DNA of 64,000 nt from NCBI RefSeq assembly GCF_036324505.1, contig NC_086361.1, positions 4,289,196 through 4,353,195 of the forward strand. Direction: 5' to 3'. Position numbers and translations under genes: made by a program. Each line of letters begins with the position of its first letter. The stretch's first letter is position 1. Below the pieces are notes generated by a model that made no database searches, had not been told where the DNA came from, and saw only the letters and a program-made list of their open reading frames with translations. This DNA comes from Eleginops maclovinus. Taxonomy: Eukaryota; Chordata; Actinopteri; Perciformes; Eleginopidae. Positions 33,215 through 47,100 of the stretch are shown piece after piece.

Positions 33215-33690
33215 TGCTAGCGTTGCTCTCATAGATATTTCTGGTCCAGTGAGGATGGCTGCTCTTTAGCAAATCCAGGAGCTGGACATTTGTTGTTCAA
33301 AGAGAAATATCTTGACCACTTTCTTTGTTTTGCAACTATGAGTGGGGATGCAGTATTAGTTGATGACATTGTATTCAAACCCCTACTAATTCAGTAAAAT
33401 AAAGATACAGAAAAAGAAATATCTCGACGACTATCAGATGGATTAGATATGGTATAGATATTCATGGTCCCCAGAGGATGGCTTCTCTTTCAGCAACTCC
33501 AGGAGCAGGACATTTGTTGCTCGGAGTGAAATATCTTGATCACTATCGTTGTTATTATCATATCACTATTTTCATGGTTCCGAGTGTATGAATCACACTG
33601 ACTTTGTTTTAAGCGGACATTCATGACGATGTATCCTTATGATTTTAGTGATCCTCTGAATTTTCCTCCAGCTGGTCGAACTTCTAGTCA
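33215..33690. repeat. Dispersed fish repeat with internal duplication
   Basis: Two diverged units carry the phrase 'aggagctggacatttgttgttc' or 'aggagcaggacatttgttgctc' (about 33260-33310 and 33490-33540). Further 'gtatgaatcacactgactttg' and 'agtgatcctctgaattttcc' motifs follow, resembling a very common teleost repeat. Confidence 0.6.
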
Positions 33691-34734
33691 GGACTACTTA
33701 AGTCAAAGAAAACTAGTATTACCATTTGGCATAACGGATCTTATAGGACATCTCTGTCCTTCCACGAGAATACATGGAAAGCCTAAGGCAGGGATAGTAG
33801 CAGTGAAGACCCCCACCGGACAGGAATGACAGATTAGTTGAATACCGTAAAAAAGAGTGGGGATTTTGGTGGAGTCGGGTGGCAGGCAACCTGCAGGGGT
33901 GTCAGGCACTAAGGCGTAAACTTTTTTTCACGCACTTGAGTTTTTAAGTGACTATTTTTCATGACACAACCGGAGCATTATGGCTGTACCCTGAATTTAG
34001 TACTGCTCACAGGTCATAATTAATCCAACACATTCCTTGCATGTGCATTAAACGATCCAGGCTTAATATTGTTTGCCTGGAGTTCCAAAAATCATTGTAT
34101 TCCTTTAAAAGGAGATTTATTTTCAAGCTTTTAACGGTCATAAAAGCCATTCCCTTAACTCAACCTCTCTACAAAACAACCATTTAGTTTCTTATTATCT
34201 CTTCCTCAAACTGAAGTGAGTGCAGCAAACCGGATCATCCACAGTCGGCATTAATTAGGAACTGACTGTTGAAAGTAGCTAAACCATTGGAATGCAGCAG
34301 TGCACATTTCTTGTGACAAGTAAAAAACTCAGATGGCAGTTATCTTTACTTTCTTCCATAAATATCACTCTTCGGTATATATGGAGAGGTTGTTTATGTT
34401 CATTTCCCTATATTTGTTTTATGAGCGCAGCTGCTAAAATGTTACACAATCATTTTATAACTGACTTTTCCATGTCTCGATATACAGAGCAGAGTGAAGC
34501 TGATCAGACCAGGGACACAAACAGTGTTTTCCAGGGAAAATACTGCTGCCCAGTAGACAACATTTTAATACACAATTAAAAAAACACCTAGAAGAACATG
34601 GTACGGTTAGTGGTTAAAAGTTGGAACAAGAGTGGATACCCAGGCCCAACAGGCAGCAAAAGATGCTGCATGTGTACGGCCCCTTAAGCAGCTTAAATAA
34701 GGCTAGCCATAAAAGATTTTGGGGTTGTGAACTA
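33691..34734. other. Gene-free stretch
   Basis: No exon recognised; AT-rich unique sequence. Confidence 0.45.
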
Positions 34735-35015
34735 ATTCTATGCTCAACTTTGGATGGATTGCCACACAATTTGGTTCAGAAATTCATGTTCCCCTTAGGA
34801 TAAGCTCAGTTGAATTCGTCCAAAACGTTTTATGACTAAATATAGCCAATTGGCTCATATTAGCATGCTAACACGCTAAACAAAGATGGTAGAAATGGTT
34901 AACATCTCACCTGCTAAACATCATGTCGGAATTGTTATTGTTAGCATGTTAGCATTTATCTCAAAGCACTACTGTGTCTAAGTATAGCCTCACAGACCAG
35001 CTACGTACCACAGCT
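34735..35015. repeat. Dispersed fish repeat ('gctaacacgctaa' type)
   Basis: Contains 'atgctaacacgctaaacaaagatgg', 'ctgctaaacatcatgtcgg' and 'gtctaagtatagcctcacagacc', hallmarks of a widespread teleost interspersed repeat. It is likely part of the same large family as 33215-33690. Confidence 0.65.
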
Positions 35016-36646
35016 CCAGACTCTTTGTTTTATTTCCTTCAGGTTGAATTTGATATGGAATTAAATTGTGCAAGATTATATTATTGATATGATAATGATG
35101 ATAGGAATGTCCTTTTCTGCTTAAGGATTTTGACCGAGATTTTCTGACTGCTGTAATTGTCAACAGTAGTGCTGATATATAGGAACGAGAACAAACATTA
35201 CACTTTCTGAGAAAACACTCCATTGAGCCAACATACAGATATCAATCTGCTTTGGGTTTTCAAAGATTATTTCAAAGACAAACCTGTCCCTGTTTATTTT
35301 GCTCTCCTTTATCACCGTGTTTGTTTACATTGCTAGGCAGTTAAAGATGGAGCTCTCATCTGTCACTCTTTTTTTTCCCTCGCTCAGCCTCTATCAACAC
35401 TCCTTCTGAAGGACACATAAGGTCAACGTTGATAGACATTGATGGTGTGTATGAAGCCTTTCCCTTTGTGTGTAAATCACTTCAAAAACATACATTTCAT
35501 CAAGGATAAATGACCCGGTTTTCATCTGTTAATGCATGTAAAATATCAAAGCCATACACATGTCTTTAGAATAGAGGGTTTGGACCACAAAGCAATGTGT
35601 GTGTTAAAGGTTTGAGTTAATAAGGCAATGTTCCTGATCCATTAATACCCAAGCTGTTTCATAACAAATACTGACAGTCAAAGCAAAGTTGTTTTTAAAA
35701 CGTCTATTGGCAGCTGTGCAGTAAATTGCATGGCAAACTAATCTTGAAATGATTCAATAAGTTCAACCCAGGACATTAAATCAAAATCAAAGCTTGAAAA
35801 TACACAAACAAAAAATGAGTTATACTACGTTAGTTAGGTTTTTAAAAATAGAAACTAATGCATTTATTGAGAAAACATAACCAGCTACCATCTGATCTCC
35901 TTCTAGTTTTTTTGTTTAAGTTTGTATGTAAATATTTTCTGTTGGAGAGCAGTGTGTTTCCTATAAAGCTTTGTTTCTATCTCTAGACTGCTCTGCTCTG
36001 TTTGTGTATGCCGGACGCTGGCACTTGGGACAATAGCCCAGGACAAATCAATCATTGAGTGACATTTTAGTAGCGGCACTCATAAAATGAATGTAGCGGA
36101 AACACTGGATATATCTTAAAGTCCTGAGCAGCCCTGCAATAAATGTATCCACTTGTCCATTTTCAGCACATTTATATTTAGAAGAAAAAAGAACAGACAC
36201 TATTTTTGCCGGCTAAGACTGGTTGTTGTCACATGACATGTGGTTCATCCTGCGCCGTTGCAAAAGTTGAACTTCTTTCGACTCATGGCGCTTTGAAAAT
36301 GAGGTGCTCGGGAAAGCTTGCTAAGTGACTTGGCATCGCTCTCGTGTACGAGCATGCCTTTCTTGAGTCCACAAAAACACAGCATGTGTACGGCCCGTTA
36401 TTGCTAAGCTAAGCCAAGCTAAACCCGTCCTGACTCCAGCTGTGCAGATATTGGTGAAATTGTATATTGTACACTGCCATCGCTCACTAGTGATCACTCA
36501 ATAGAGACCCAGCAGCATTTCAAGTAAGTCATTAAAAATGTACAAATGAAAACTATAGATTTGCTTACGATTTTGAAAGGTGATGTCATTCAATGTTTTT
36601 GACTTTCTTTGTTAAGGACGTTGACTCTCTTTGTGCCATTCCTTTT
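35016..36646. other. Gene-free stretch
   Basis: No exon recognised. Short 'gctaagctaagccaagctaaac' repeat scrap at about 36402-36425. Confidence 0.45.
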
Positions 36647-36663
36647 GGGGGGGGGGGGGGGGG
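36647..36663. repeat. G17 homopolymer
   Basis: Seventeen consecutive G residues in AT-rich surroundings. Confidence 0.95.
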
Positions 36664-38710
36664 TTTACTGTTGTGTCTTTATTTATTTTTTATTTTTATA
36701 TATTTTTTAAATGTTTTATTGTAAAGATGGATTACTATTTCATTATATATGAATATGTATGAAAAGAATTTTACAAAAACTTAAACAAAAAAAACGTACA
36801 AATGTTCGGTTCTCCTCTCACTGCATTGTTGGAATACTATTGTCTCAGTCCTCAGACATTATCCCTGACAATGTTGCTACTACAACGCATGACGTTGGCA
36901 GTTATGGGAACAGGTTGTTACATAATGTGAGAGCAGATTGGATCTCAAGTTGGATTTGTCTTTAAATATCCTGACCCTAAACACATCTAACCCAGTCTCT
37001 TAAGAGGCGAGAGACACAACCAAGTGTTCAGAGCCTCTCTGCCATCCAGCTGCTGGCATCAGCTAACCTCGGCACCTAGAGTCAGGGAGGATGTTTTAGG
37101 ACGGCTGCCAGGTGATAAACTTCTGGGTTCGCCTCATTGTGTCAAGTCTTTTTATATTCTCCATCGTTGTCCTCTCTAGTTCAGCCTTTCATTGTTTACC
37201 GCCGTGCCAAGATGATTGTTCATGTCGGGGCCTGGAATCTGACATTCCCCTCTATTGTCAACACACATACAATAAAGTGGTTTGATCCGACCGCAGTCTC
37301 AGCCCAAACAATAACACACGCTGCTTTTCACTATGATCCTAGATATTTTACAACCTCTTGTGTCCTCTGTGTCACTTGCTTTTTTTGCTGATAAAGTCTC
37401 GTGAAAGTCATTTGAAAATTGGAATCATCATCAATCATTTTTGCCAGGTTATTGAATTACATAACATGCTGACCGTTTTGCTTGTAATTAATTTTGTTTT
37501 TCTAAGCCCTTGTTGCAACAGGTAGTCAATTTGTAAATGCTTCACAGGTTTGCTGCCGTTTTGTTTGAAGTTGACTTAACAGAACAAATGAGTTGAGCGG
37601 CCTTCGACATGTTTCATATTTCTTTGATGTGTAAAGATGGATTGATGTAGTTCAGTGGAAGTTCAGAGATTTAATCCCATCCTGAGGCGGGAAATAAGAG
37701 AGTAACAACAATACGGGAGGAGCAGCAGAATCTGATCTATAAATACGGGAGCTCCTAGGAATGAGGAGACTGTTGACATGGTGTGAGCACTGATACAACA
37801 GGGATGCAGCTGGGGATGTAAACCACATCACTCTTTGAAGAGCACGCCAACAGGTCTGTCCAAAGTGCCATGGCTGACTCCTCATGTTTACATTTATTTT
37901 CAAGGTAAACCACTGTACATGGTAGGTTTGAGGCCTTTTCTGAGAGTTTTCCACACAATTATAAAGGCAGCGTTTTTATAAGTTCACCATCGCCAGGTTT
38001 TGTAGACCTTTTCAGCTGATGGTCTTCTTAATGCAAAGAGATCCTCATCTAACGTTGCATATCTTTAGAAACTAAAGACCAATTTTCCCTTAAAAATATA
38101 GTTTATTATTTTGGTAAATATGTTTACCTGTTTTCTAGAAAAGAATATAATAAAATAGATACTCCTTTACTATCTTTCTGTTAAATATAACATTCAGCAG
38201 TTGCTAAGATAAGTTGAGTATAGACAATATGAACAGTGGGAAACAGCTAGCAGGGCTCAGTCAACATTTTATAAAATCCGCCAACCTCTAAAGCTCATTA
38301 ATAACAATGTTACATTCCATTTGTTCAATCTGTAGAGAAACCATTTTTGGGGGATTATAACCTGGCTGGCGGCAGTGACTTCCTGATCTCCTCATCAGTG
38401 AGTACCAGATTGTGGAAAGTCACTCCACCCGGCCAAGAAATAGTCCCGCACATAAACAATCACTCTCTTCCTAAATTCACGGTATCTTTATATCGAGCTA
38501 TTCTAGCCGTTTAAAGTCTTTGAGCTAAGCCAAAAGACAGACATGAGTGACATAAAAATATTTCCCAAATGACAAACTTTTTATTTAGTTTAAATATTTT
38601 ATCATATGATCAACACATTTTGAGAAGCATTAAAAGTTATGGATTTTAAGCCCCGGCGGACAATGTGCTTTTTTCCCCCGATTTGTTTTACTGTTTTAAA
38701 AATGAATATT
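36664..38710. other. Gene-free stretch
   Basis: No exon recognised. About 38190-38540 resembles a degraded dispersed repeat ('gggaaacagctagcagggctc'). Confidence 0.45.
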
Positions 38711-38880
38711 GGCCCTGGCCGTGGCGCAACTGGCTGGGGCCCCTGCACCGTATGCCTGCAACCCGGGTTGGATTCCCGACCCGTGGTCCTTTCCGGATCC
38801 CACCCCGACTCTCTCTCCCACTTTCCTGTCACTCTCCACTGTCCTATCCGATTAAAGGCAAAAAGACCCCCAATTTAAAA
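38711..38880 (+). repeat. tRNA-derived SINE, plus copy
   Basis: Begins GGCCCTGGCCGTGGCGCAAC. It has an A-box-like GTGGCGCAACTGG and a B-box-like GGGTTGGATTCCCG (one base off consensus) and ends in an A-rich stretch. Pairs with an inverted copy at 38891-39016. Confidence 0.85.
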
Positions 38881-38890
38881 AAACTTATTG

Positions 38891-39016
38891 AGAGTGACAG
38901 GAAAGTGGGAGAGAGTGTTGGGCTGGGATCCGGAAAGGACCACAGGTCGGGAATCGAACTCGGGTTGCCGGCGTGCGGTGCAGGTGCCCCAGCCAGTTGC
39001 GCCACGGCCGGGGCCC
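38891..39016 (-). repeat. tRNA-derived SINE, inverted copy
   Basis: Reverse complement of the same SINE (ends GCGCCACGGCCGGGGCCC), B box GAGTTCGATTCCCG on the minus strand. Together with the plus copy it forms a roughly 306-bp head-to-head palindrome with a spacer of about 55 bp. Confidence 0.85.
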
Positions 39017-41280
39017 ATTGTCTATTCTTATGCATGAGGAAATAGTGTGCATAAGGAAGTATTGTATGAGGAAGTAACCAAATCTTTTTTCAGAATGAAT
39101 TACATCATAAAGAGACATGACCCCTGACCTTGGTCAAAGTTGCCAGAAGTAAATTGCTAAACTAAATTACTGCAAATTCTGATGTAAATGATATTCCCGG
39201 CTTGGCCAGTATCCTTGACAACTATCTACAAGGCCGTGGGGTTAAACACTTCTATTGCTGATAAACTGGGAGATTACAGTCCTGCTACCATAGCCTTCAT
39301 ACAGTTTGGTTATGAAATGATGTCTTCCTCGGTTTCTCTTCTGGTTCCTAGCAACACATTCAAGACATAACTTCTGCAAGACTTTGTCCCATTTCTCAAT
39401 ACGTTTGTCGGTCTGCATGGAGGCCCCACATGTCCCCACTCCATACTGAGCAGGAGCACCGGTTCAGACAGTGCAGCTGCACCTGGGGTCCACTGTCTGA
39501 TGGGACCTGCAGCCCCATCACGTGACAGATAATAGATCAGAGAGTGGTACAGTGTGGAGCAATTACAGCAAAGACAGAGACACGTCATGCTCTAGCTGCA
39601 AACACTTATGTCACAGGAGACATTTCAGTCTGGGTACTCCTACCCAAGTCAAAGAAATGTCACGTTTCCAGCGACAGTTGGCCCGTGTTGGCTGCCGTAC
39701 GTTTTTAAAGTTCATCCATCTTCATCATTTTACCTAAAGTAAACGTTTATTTGCTGTCGCGGTTACTCTCTGCTTGGATACTAAACTGTAGCTTATTGCA
39801 GCGGGATGTGTCTTTCACCATCGGACAAAACAAAGACAAGTTAAGGTATTCATTAGATGGTTTTTATGGCGGAAACTTTCCTTCTAGCCTAAATGTGTGA
39901 CAACAACCAGTTACAGTGAGCTAATTTGATTATGTTACTGTCTGTCTGCCTTGGTCCGTGTTTCCAAAGTGTAGCCATGCTCTTTACGTCATATCTAACA
40001 CATTTCCTGGAGGGTATCTTCTTCGCAGTGCACATGCTCGTTCGTACACCTGTGCACGGTTGTCCCCCTGTAGCCTGTGGTCACAAGCAAGATTCCCTGA
40101 CTTCCAGAGAGACTAACACAAGCACAGAAGGACAGTGTTTCCATATCCTGCTATCGCTTCACCCCCCCAGACTCTGCTCTCCCAAGCGGCTTCTGTCCCT
40201 GTGCAGCGCTGATCATGTCGCTCTGCCCCGTCATTCAATAATAACGTTCCCTTTACTGCTTTTAGAGCTATCTCCATGAAGCTAAACAAGATTGCTTGCA
40301 CCTGGAGCATGTTGAGGCAGCCGTTCCCAAACAAAACTCAATCTCTCTGTCAACACCGAGCCAGCCAGCTGACACCCAGCGCATCCTCAGAAACCTCTAA
40401 CCCAAATAACATGCAAGATTATCACAACCCAGAGCCTCCACCTCAACTCATGTGTCGAACACAAAATGTGCCTTTGAGTGGTTGGGGAAAATCTTACATA
40501 ACAAGCTACGAAATGAAACAGCAAGGAAACTGGGATGATAATTAAATAATCTTTTGTCTGCAACTGTCTTTAGAAGGTACAGTTTGACATACTGGCAAGT
40601 GTCCTTATTCCTGCGTATCTCCTCATTCCTGCTCATGGCCACAAATATCAAACACTTTTTTTTGTGGCTTTTTATTTGTATTTAAATGGATTTAGGACTA
40701 GTTTAATGGAAGTTAAGACACCTAAAAAATGTCCAACTTATTTTAAGTGTAAAGATAACCGGACCTGAAAAGCTGCAGTTTCCTTGTGATATTAAAACAG
40801 AAACTGCAAAAAGAAGAAGGAAGCATGGCTCATAATTTCTTGTCATCCTTAGAGCAACCCTAAATATATTTGGTATGTTATTGCTTCATGCATTGTTGAT
40901 TTTCTGTGGTAAAACATGCCTCACACTGTTAAAGATTAATCACAGCACCTGTTTCCTGTTGGAGAGAATACAGATTTAGTGGTATCAAAATTATTGTGCT
41001 CACATCAATAATTTGAGTGTGGTAAGTTCTAATCTATTTTTATCTGGCCAACAGAATTTTTTGTGATCACAGTTCAACATGTATTGTATAAGCACTCATA
41101 GGGCCTCATTATTTAAGTATACATATTATTTGACTGAACTACAGTAGGGAAGGCAAGGAAGATTATAAAACAATTGCATGTCACATTTGGGAATTTAAGA
41201 AACTGATTCTTTTTGAATAGACTTAGTAATAAAATAATAATAATCAGATTGATCATTTAAATAACTGTGACTTGCGATAG
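39017..41280. other. Gene-free stretch
   Basis: No exon recognised. The 117-codon frame at 39926 shows no family motif, and its flanks show no convincing splice sites. Confidence 0.45.
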
Positions 41281-41700
41281 ATGAACACATTTAGCCAGGC
41301 ACAAAGGGAATTGGGCTCTCTACGGCTTGACCTCATGTTTCCTACTGGGTGCGACTGATTCAGGGTCAGATCTCACCCTCCTCGCCCGCTAAGCTTTCAT
41401 GCTTTGAGCCCCGCCTCGTCTGTGGGACGCCAGATGCTCTACCTGATCCCCACAGAGGTCTCACACCAACTCTGGCTTTATGAGGGCTATTTGGGGACGC
41501 CTTTCAGGCCGAGATGACCTTCCCTGCACGGACACAGCCTCGGGGCCAGAGAGGGAGTGGCAGGGGAACAGCGGAGTCAACATTATCCTCTTTTCCCTCA
41601 ATGGCCTTCATTTGACCAAGCTGCAAAAACGTATAGAGGCCACCCACTGGTAGCGGACACATGAGGGCAGTGAGGGGACGGTCACATGTCCGAATTCTTG
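41281..41700. other. Balanced-composition block, possible regulatory DNA
   Basis: GC-richer, repeat-free sequence within AT-rich surroundings, without an open frame. Regulatory function is only a guess from composition. Confidence 0.2.
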
Positions 41701-43548
41701 GTGATATATTCCTTAGACAAAGAGAACTACTAATGCTCTTTATCAGCGTGAACTAGACTCAATTCCTACTGTATCTTGAACATAAACTAGGGACAGTATC
41801 TGACACCTGCGTCATCCAGAAGTTACTGTACCACCTGTCAATGAGCAGGTGCTACAGTATATTTAGCAGCTGCTACTCCAAAGGCTCCATCTGCGACTGT
41901 GACATGAAAACTGACTGTAGATATGCTGCTTATCTCTCTTAAGGCTCATGTTTTGGTCTGGAATGAAAGAGTTATTATTATTATTATTCAGAAATTGTGC
42001 TTCATAATTGTTTGGGTGCTGTAATAACATTCAATATTTAAAGAAGCACACTGCTTTGTAGTAATCTTCTGAGACATTGTACCAAAACACAGCTCTTTTT
42101 TAGGAATTCAAAACAAAACTCACTCCTTGTCAGCTTGTAAACACGGAGCGGCATGTTCCATAATATTTAACGTGTTATATATATTACATTGAAAACCAAG
42201 TACACTATAATGTTGTAAAGAAATTCATAACAACAACCTCATTCTGAAGCTATACTGGCCCCATGAGGCCGCAGTGTTAATTCTAATTAACAAAACTAAT
42301 CTTTGTCCCAATTCCACACTGAAGGTAATGGAGCAAATTGTCATTTAATTGGTTTACTGTTCAAGCAGGAGTTTGAGCTGAAAAAATACAAGAAATCAAA
42401 TTATCTTTTTCCATTTTGTTTAAACAAAACAATGTCTGAAAAAAAACTGCAACTTGTGAATGCAGATGCCCGATAAACTTCACCCCAAATATTTTTCCGA
42501 AGAATCTTTTTTGGGTTGCTGTTCCTTGGGATATATTCGGCTATTATTGATCTTTTCACCTTTTAAGAATCCATACAGCTTTTCAAAGGGGGCCGTTCAA
42601 GCACTTTCAAGAACCAACACAACTCTTAACCTAAATGGTTACTATAAAAGCTTTAATGTTCCTGCACGCAATATGTCAAAGGTTAAATGATGTGAGAGCA
42701 GATGGTAAGCTTCGCGGCTCCACTATTCACTTTGGCGCCAACGTCGTTGAAAATAGTGCTTGCGCCACATCTGTTAGGAGATCCCACGACACAACAACAG
42801 ATATAATAACATATTTAGCATTTTCTCATAAACTTAAAAACAACTATCATTCATTATTATGGGGAAATTAAATAAAATCTTATTTTATATAAATAATTTA
42901 TTTTGGAAAAAAGAAAGAAAAAATGTAATTCTGTTAGGCTTAATAGAATAATTCTCACAGCAAGTTGAATGTGAATGCAAAATGTTCGATTAAGGATGGC
43001 AAGGTGGCATCGAATGAAAGGGGAAATCTGAGCCGATTATGACACAAAAACATTGGATGTCACCAGAATCATTTGGAATCATTCTCTGGATAACAAATGT
43101 AAAGGCAATGTGATGAACAAATGCCCTTTAGCCCAGTTTGTGTGGCTGAACACTGAGCATTTGTGTGGCTGTGTGTAAGACAGAGTTGATTTAGTGATAA
43201 CAGCGCAGACAACTGGCACTGCTATGTCTTAACTTTCTTATCTATAGTGACACACATATAGATCAGTTGTAGCTCAGCCGGTGATCAACTGATATTCCCG
43301 TCACTGTCAAACGGTCAAAAGAGTGTCACAGCTGGCTGTGTTACTGCAGGGCTTAGGCCGGGAGCCAACTACTGAAAACATGATTTAAGTTTATTGATGA
43401 TTCATGCATGCCAGTAATTCATCACTAATCCACAAAGCACATTTTCTGAGCACCATCGTCTTTCCAATTCATTCCAATGAGAACGAGCACATACTGTTGT
43501 AAGAGGTCGCCATTAGGAAAAAATGGTGAAAAAATAATGTTGAATATA
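41701..43548. other. Gene-free stretch
   Basis: No exon recognised; a short (TTA)n run at about 41972-41988. Confidence 0.45.
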
Positions 43549-43985
43549 CACTGTATGGCCAAAAAAAAGGTCACACACTCTAATATTTGTTGGACCGCCT
43601 TTAGCTTTGATTACGGAACACATTCGCTGTGGCATCGTTTCCACAAGCTTCTGCAATGTCACAACATTTATTTCTGTCTTGCATTCATTTTTCGCCAAGA
43701 TCTTGTATTGATGACGGGGGATTCGGACCACTGTGCAAAATCTTCTCCAGCAGTTCAGGTCTGGACTCTGTGGGGGCCAATCCATGTGTGAAAATTATGT
43801 CTCATGCTCCCTGAACCACTCTTTCACAATATGAGCCCGATGGATCCTGGCATTGTCATCTTGGAAAATGCCCGTGCCATCAGGGAAGAAAACAGCCATT
43901 GATGGAATAACCTGGTGATTCAGTTTATTCAGGTAGTCAGCTGACCTCATTCTTTGGGCACATTGCTGAACCTAGACCAGACCAA
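43549..43985 (-). mobile_element. Tc1-like element remnant
   Basis: The left end CACTGTATGGCCAAAAAAAAGG follows TA at 43547-43548. The minus strand encodes transposase C-terminal pieces (WPPQSPDLN at about 43755-43785, and KLVETMPQRMCSVIKAKGG) plus upstream pieces such as [11 protein letters not shown] near 43840. The right end is missing near 43985, and frames are broken. Confidence 0.85.
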
Positions 43986-44100
43986 CCCCAGATTATAGTG
44001 TAGATTTAGTAGCATAAAGAAAATAAAAAGTCTCATGTGCAATAAACAGTATATCTCATCACCCTGCAGAGTTTGCTGTAGCTGGCTGCATTGTAGTATG

Positions 44101-44160
44101 CTACAGTGGCTCAGTCCGTAGGGACTTGGCTGGGGAAAGGGAGGGTCGCCGGTTCCCAAG
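44101..44160 (+). repeat. tRNA-derived SINE fragment
   Basis: 'tggctcagtccgtagggacttggctgggg' and 'ggtcgccggttcc' match the family seen at 26530-26600. The 3' part is lost. Confidence 0.65.
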
Positions 44161-47100
44161 TGCTTGGCCTGTTACCTGGAGATTGAGCTGCCTAGAAAGC
44201 CATGATCAAGTTCACACACTGCTGACGAGATACATTAAAAAGTCATTAGGAGGCCTTTCGCCTCACGCAACATGAAAGATATTGAAGTGTATGCCACACA
44301 CTTCTTTTAAAAGTCATCTATGCACATCACAGTGTCTACAAATAGCACAAATTGCAAGTGTGTTGATTTCCCAAGAAAAGGGAGTCAGCATAGTTTTCTC
44401 ACATAGTGAACTACAGGGTACCAATCCTTTTTTTTTTCTCCTTCTTGCTACTTTCCCCCTGAACCCTCGTAATGAGGGGAGTGATATAAAAAGCATGTTA
44501 GGATTGATCACAACATTGTGTTGTTGTATTCTGAAGTTGCCACATCTAAAGCTTAAATCAGATTTGAAGGTGCAGGTACGAGCTGTACTGGAGACTGTCC
44601 AAGCACTCTAGGAGCATCTTTTTACACAGATAAATTAAAACATGACTCAGATCTTTTGGGTTTAGGAAAAACCACAGCATCCATCATTTAAAAGGACCAG
44701 CGTGTAGTATTAAGGAGAATCTATAAGCATAAATTGAAAATAATGTTGTCTATTTTTTTATTGGCATATAATCACCTCAAAGTAACACACAAAGAGGCTA
44801 ATTAAGCGTGCTCATAACATTGTACTGTTGTGTTTTGAAGTTGCCAGGCTTAACAAAGACCACAATTGCAGCTCTCTACAGCGAAAATGATATGACTCAA
44901 ACTGAGTATTTGCACTTGTTTACTTGAACAGAAACTGAAAACTGACTTCTTATTACAGACCTGAATTATCATGTGCCCTTTAAAAACAGTATTTTTTCCA
45001 AAGCATAACCATACTGTAGTTATGCACAAGTATTGTGAAATGAGAGAATATGGACTACACACCGCATGCAAAAAAATGAAGAAATAGATGCAGCGGCCCA
45101 TCCACCGAAGGAACACTACGGCATCAGTCTGCAACCACAAAGCTGGATTCTGCCCAGTCGTACACACATGTTTGTATTACATTTAAGGGACACAAAGACA
45201 GCAAAGAGAGGAGGTGGGGGTTGTTGGATGGACAGCAACACATTGATTGGACACGCGACCGCTTTTTCCACTTGTTTTTACCCACCCCCACTCCGGTTGT
45301 TTTGGAGGTGTAAATTTGTTTTCCAGAAATGTGCTATTTGGGCCATTTTGTTAATATAACTCCAAACTGAGACATCTTCTGAGGTGTTTTGAAATAATTG
45401 ACAAACATTGGTCAGCGCCTTTGTTTGGCATTCCAAGATTCCTAAGGAAAATGTTGTGTTGTCCGTCATGGTGAGCGGAAGTGATAATAGCATTGTGACA
45501 CATTTATCAAGGCGCAGGTCCTCTTTGTTTAGCTGAGTGCATCCTGTCCGCCGCTGCTCTCACTGTTGCGTCCTGTCGTGCGGCTGCTGCTGCGCTCTTT
45601 TATCTGCTTAGTAAAACACCTCATATCAACTTTTTGCTCTCTGTAATGCAGACATCCGGACTAATCAATGTAAATTTCCCTTTCATGCTCACTTGCCAAA
45701 AGCCACAGATGGTAGGATGCATAATGTGTGTGTTTTTGTGCACAGTGATTGAAGTAGAAGGACGGATTGCTTTCTTCACCCTCTTAGTCTATTGACCCTT
45801 TATCCGTACAATGAGGATGACAGCAGCATGATGAAACAGCAGCCTGAGGAACTGAGAGTGAAAAACATCTCATGATTTATCTTCAGCTTGTTTTTATTCT
45901 TAACAAATTGTTTAGGGTGAGCGGAGTAAAACACTGACTGCTGGGAGATTTGCTGCTGCCCGCCAGCGGCCCGCCTCACCTGAGTGACTGCTGTTGTTTT
46001 TGCAGAGGCGGGAAGTGAAAGACGGCTGATGGCGTGACAGCTCAGGGCGCAAAGTAGGATTGCTGGTTAAGTGGCGCTTGAGCCCCCTAATGTCACCAAA
46101 CCTCTTTAGAGCTGTCGGCCTTGTGGCGGCTGCCCTGAGAGAAATTGTGTTGAAAATAATCTATATTATATTGGTAATCTGACAAAATTCCTAATGTTTT
46201 AATACAGCTTGACATTGATTTATGTTTTTGCAAGATGGGTTTTTCCTTATTGTTAAGCCTCAAACAATCAGTAGGCCTACTAATCATCAAATGGAATATT
46301 TCAAAATGCTGTCTGGTAGCTCCTGCTATATGGTTAACATTATTTATGACAAACAAATAAGGCAATTTAAAAGTTGTTTTATGTTATTCTACCTACAAAA
46401 ACCTATACAGTTGCACCGATCTCAACAACGCATTTTGTCATTTTTATATTCCAATTTCTGTTTTATTCAGGGATAATCCCATACTTATTCTTAATGTGAC
46501 CTATAAGGCCCTGACTGCTTCTATAATCGAGAAATCAATTAGCACAACATTGGCCCTTTATGAATTTTGTACTTAAAGATTTGGGGAGCTGAGAACTGGA
46601 ACCATGCGGGTCAATAACCTTCATTCATTGAGGGGGCAAAACTTGAACATATTGTTACATAATAATGTTGGGTACATCTGTGAAAGGGAGACTCGTGGAT
46701 TCCAATATGTTCATTCAGATTTTCCCTCACAAAACAACATGTATCCTGATTAGCCTCTGAAAGTTGATAAAGTCAGCAGAGGATGCTCCATTGTGGAAAA
46801 CCGAAACAAACAAAGTTTGTCCGTCTCTCAGTACTTTCCCTACATCCTCTGGCTGTCCCAAAACCACTTCTTCTTTCTAAACATGTACTGTAAATCTTCA
46901 AAAGTGGATCAACACATAAACTTTATCCTTCCGTTTTTTTCCGGACACTGTAGTTTGTGGCAAACCTTCCTCAAATAGGAATAAATTGGGGAGCACTTTT
47001 CAATGAAGATTTGGTGTTGTAGTGTGTATTTCCAGTAGCAGGACGGTGTATTTGTGGTAGTCTCAAAATAAACTACCTTTGTAACTGTTCCTTGTATGGA

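Noticed and set aside
38711..39016. tRNA genes
   Set aside because: A- and B-box-like motifs belong to SINEs; no full cloverleaf. Same for 26530-26600 and 44101-44160.
38665..39045. 126-codon ORF
   Set aside because: It runs through the head-to-head SINE pair.
43477..43791. 104-codon plus-strand ORF
   Set aside because: Overlaps the Tc1 remnant in antisense.
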